In this document: in pieces, positions 34,815 to 36,891 of the stretch | How the letters are laid out: the number at the start of each line of letters is the position of its first letter | Numbering within the stretch: position 1 is the stretch's first letter | Assembly: GCA_001773775.1 (NCBI GenBank) | Contig: MEXR01000035.1 | Coordinates: 1 to 36,891, forward strand | DNA from: Candidatus Amesbacteria bacterium RIFOXYB1_FULL_44_23 | Lineage (GTDB): Bacteria > Patescibacteriota > Microgenomatia > CAZETR01 > Amesbacteraceae | Direction of reading: 5' to 3' | DNA length: 36,891 bases | Program-made: the position numbers and the translations under genes | The notes under the pieces: model-generated | What the model saw: only the letters and a program-made list of their open reading frames with translations | Database searches by the model: none | Told to the model about the DNA's origin: nothing

Positions 34815-36891
34815 TTACCTTGCAACAGCTTTACCGGATTTCGCAACTACACCCTCGGTTATGTTTTTTGGTACCTCGTCATAGTGGGATGGTTCCATAT
34901 AGTAAGAAGCTCGGCCCTGTGTCAATGATCTCAACTTGGTTGCATAACCTGACAGTTCTGAAAGTGGCACGTGTGCATTAACAATTGTCAGATTGCCCCG
35001 CTTATCAGTTCCTAATATTTGTGCCCGCTTGGAAGACAGATCTCCTATCACCTCACCCATGTACTCATCTGGAGTCGATACTTCCACTTTCATGATCGGT
35101 TCTAAAAGTGTCATGTCTGCTTGCTTAGTTGCTGCCTGAAGCGCCATGGATCCGGCAATTTTAAATGCCATTTCAGAAGAATCCACGTCATGGTAGGTTC
35201 CGTCATATAGGGTGACTTTCATGTCTACCATCGGAAATCCTGCCATTTGTCCGTTTTCCATCGCCTCTTTAAGACCTTTTTCGATTGCCGGAATAAATTC
35301 TCCTGGGATTGCACCACCTTTAATGGCATTAACCCATTCATATCCGGCTCCGCGAGGCAGAGGTTCAATTTTGATAAAGCAGTGTCCGTATTGACCACGT
35401 CCGCCAGATTGTCGGATATATTTACCTTCTCCCTCTGCTGTCTTTTTAATTGTTTCTTTGTAAGCTACCTGCGGAGCCCCGGTGTTGGCTTCAACATTAA
35501 ACTCCCTTTTCATTCGGTCTACAATAATTTCCAGGTGCAATTCTCCCATCCCGGCCACAATGGTTTGTCCGGTTTCATGATTAGTCTTAATCAGAAAAGT
35601 CGGATCCTCGTCTGATAATTTGGCCAAGGCATACCCCATTTTTTCCTGGTCTGACTTTGTTTTCGGTTCGATCGCCAGTGAAATTACAGGTTCCGGGAAG
35701 GTAATTGATTCTAATAAAATTGGTTGGCTTTTATCGCACAAAGTATTCCCGGTGGTTGTTTCTCGGAGTCCGACCAAAGCCACAATTTCCCCGGCATAAG
35801 CTTTATCGATTTCTTCTCTTTTGTTGGCGTGCATCAAAAGCATTCGTGACACCCTTTCCTCTTTTTGTTTTGACGAATTGTACAAACTTTGCCCAGACTC
35901 CAGCGTGCCTGAGTAAATTCTAAAGTATGTAAGTCTTCCTACGTGTGGGTCGGTCTGAATTTTAAATGCCAGGCCAGCTAGAGGGGCTTCATTAATGGTT
36001 TTCCTGGTTATCTCGCCACCGGTTTGTGGGTCTATACCCTTTACATGGTCTACGTCTACCGGACTGGGTAAATATTCTACGATTGCATCTAAAACAGGCT
36101 GTACCCCTTTGTTTCTCAGCGACGCTCCGGCATATACCGGTACCAATTTATATGCAATCACTGCTCTTCGTAATGCCGCCTTTAGCTCTTTGATGTCGGG
36201 CTCTTCGCCGTTTAGAAATTTCTCAAGCAACTTATCGTCAGTTTCACAGATCTGCTCCATTAATTTAGCTCTCCACTTTTCCACCTTTTCAGTCATTTCA
36301 GAAGGAACAGCCTCTTCTACATACTTGGCTCCCGTCTCATCTCCCTGCCAAACCAAGGCCTTTCGTTCCAAGAGCAAAACCACTCCCTTAAAAGATTGTT
36401 CTGCACCAATCGGATATGCCATGACTGCGGGATTTGCTCCCAATCTGTCGATAATCGCTTTAATAGTGCCTTCAAAATTAGCGCCTAATTTGTCATTTTT
36501 ATTAACAAAGATGATTCTTGGTACCATGTATTTATCTGCCTGTCTCCAAACCGTTTCGGTTTGGGATTGTACAGTTTCTTCTGCGTCCAAAACTGTAACG
36601 GCTCCGTCAAGTACCCTCAATGATCGTTCAACTTCGGCTGTAAAATCCACATGACCGGGTGTATCAATCAAATTTATTCGAAACGATTCATTCCCCACTG
36701 GTGAATTTGGGTCGTTGACTGTCCAAAAAGTAGTTGTAGCCGCGGAAACGATGGTTATTCCTCTTTCCTTTTCTTGCGCCATCCAGTCCATTTGCGTGTC
36801 GCCCTCGTCGATATCTCCGATTTTGTAGCTTTTACCTGTATAAAATAAAATCCGCTCCGATGTTGTAGTCTTACCGGCATCAATATGGGCG
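34815..36891 (-). CDS. fusA: Elongation factor G, 5' end truncated by the window end
   Basis: Frame stays open beyond 36791 to the window end (HIDAGKTTTSERILFYTGKSYKIGDIDEGDTQMDWMAQEKERGITI); 658 aa ORF in the track. Confidence 0.97.
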   Translation of the reverse strand, partial: AHIDAGKTTTSERILFYTGKSYKIGDIDEGDTQMDWMAQEKERGITIVSAATTTFWTVNDPNSPVGNESFRINLIDTPGHVDFTAEVERSLRVLDGAVTVLDAEETVQSQTETVWRQADKYMVPRIIFVNKNDKLGANFEGTIKAIIDRLGANPAVMAYPIGAEQSFKGVVLLLERKALVWQGDETGAKYVEEAVPSEMTEKVEKWRAKLMEQICETDDKLLEKFLNGEEPDIKELKAALRRAVIAYKLVPVYAGASLRNKGVQPVLDAIVEYLPSPVDVDHVKGIDPQTGGEITRKTINEAPLAGLAFKIQTDPHVGRLTYFRIYSGTLESGQSLYNSSKQKEERVSRMLLMHANKREEIDKAYAGEIVALVGLRETTTGNTLCDKSQPILLESITFPEPVISLAIEPKTKSDQEKMGYALAKLSDEDPTFLIKTNHETGQTIVAGMGELHLEIIVDRMKREFNVEANTGAPQVAYKETIKKTAEGEGKYIRQSGGRGQYGHCFIKIEPLPRGAGYEWVNAIKGGAIPGEFIPAIEKGLKEAMENGQMAGFPMVDMKVTLYDGTYHDVDSSEMAFKIAGSMALQAATKQADMTLLEPIMKVEVSTPDEYMGEVIGDLSSKRAQILGTDKRGNLTIVNAHVPLSELSGYATKLRSLTQGRASYYMEPSHYDEVPKNITEGVVAKSGKAVAR

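Noticed and set aside
35995-36654. 219-aa plus-strand ORF antisense to fusA
   Set aside because: fusA on the minus strand is unambiguous; long antisense frames are expected in conserved genes.
1-36891. tRNA/rRNA genes, transposases, phage genes or CRISPR arrays
   Set aside because: None recognised by eye; intergenic spaces are mostly too short. A tRNAscan/Infernal run would be needed to exclude small RNAs formally.

Overview
The window looks like bacterial chromosome from a Patescibacteria/CPR-type organism, possibly Microgenomates. That placement is inferred from gene content, the missing uL30 gene and divergent proteins; no tree was made. The right half (about 20.6-36.9 kb, minus strand) is a long translation operon: fusA (5'-truncated) - alpha/beta hydrolase - tuf - rpsJ - rplC-D-W-B - rpsS - rplV - rpsC - rplP - rpmC - rpsQ - rplN-X-E - rpsN - rpsH - rplF-R - rpsE - rplO - secY - adk - map - infA - rpmJ - rpsM - rpsK - SAM methyltransferase. 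The left half holds GT-C/DUF2298-like polytopic membrane proteins, a GT4 glycosyltransferase and a HAD-like protein, an operon with pilN/pilO-like genes and a secreted FN3 protein, rpsT, murJ, lepA, a GH39-like glycosidase, an SDR, hrcA-grpE-dnaK with a CIRCE element, and an RRM protein. Main non-routine observations: (1) -10-like hexamers lie 5-10 nt upstream of the start codon at most transcription-unit heads, suggesting widespread leaderless mRNAs, and two divergent gene pairs have -10 elements overlapping on opposite strands; (2) an attenuator-like leader (promoter, hairpin, intrinsic terminator) sits between rpsJ and rplC; (3) the hydrolase between fusA and tuf starts with ATG AAA AAG TTC TGA, and a -1 shift at the AAAAAG tract restores the expected MKKVLILHG N-terminus; (4) the RRM gene appears to start at ATT. 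All promoter and RNA claims come from reading the sequence and need experimental or comparative tests.
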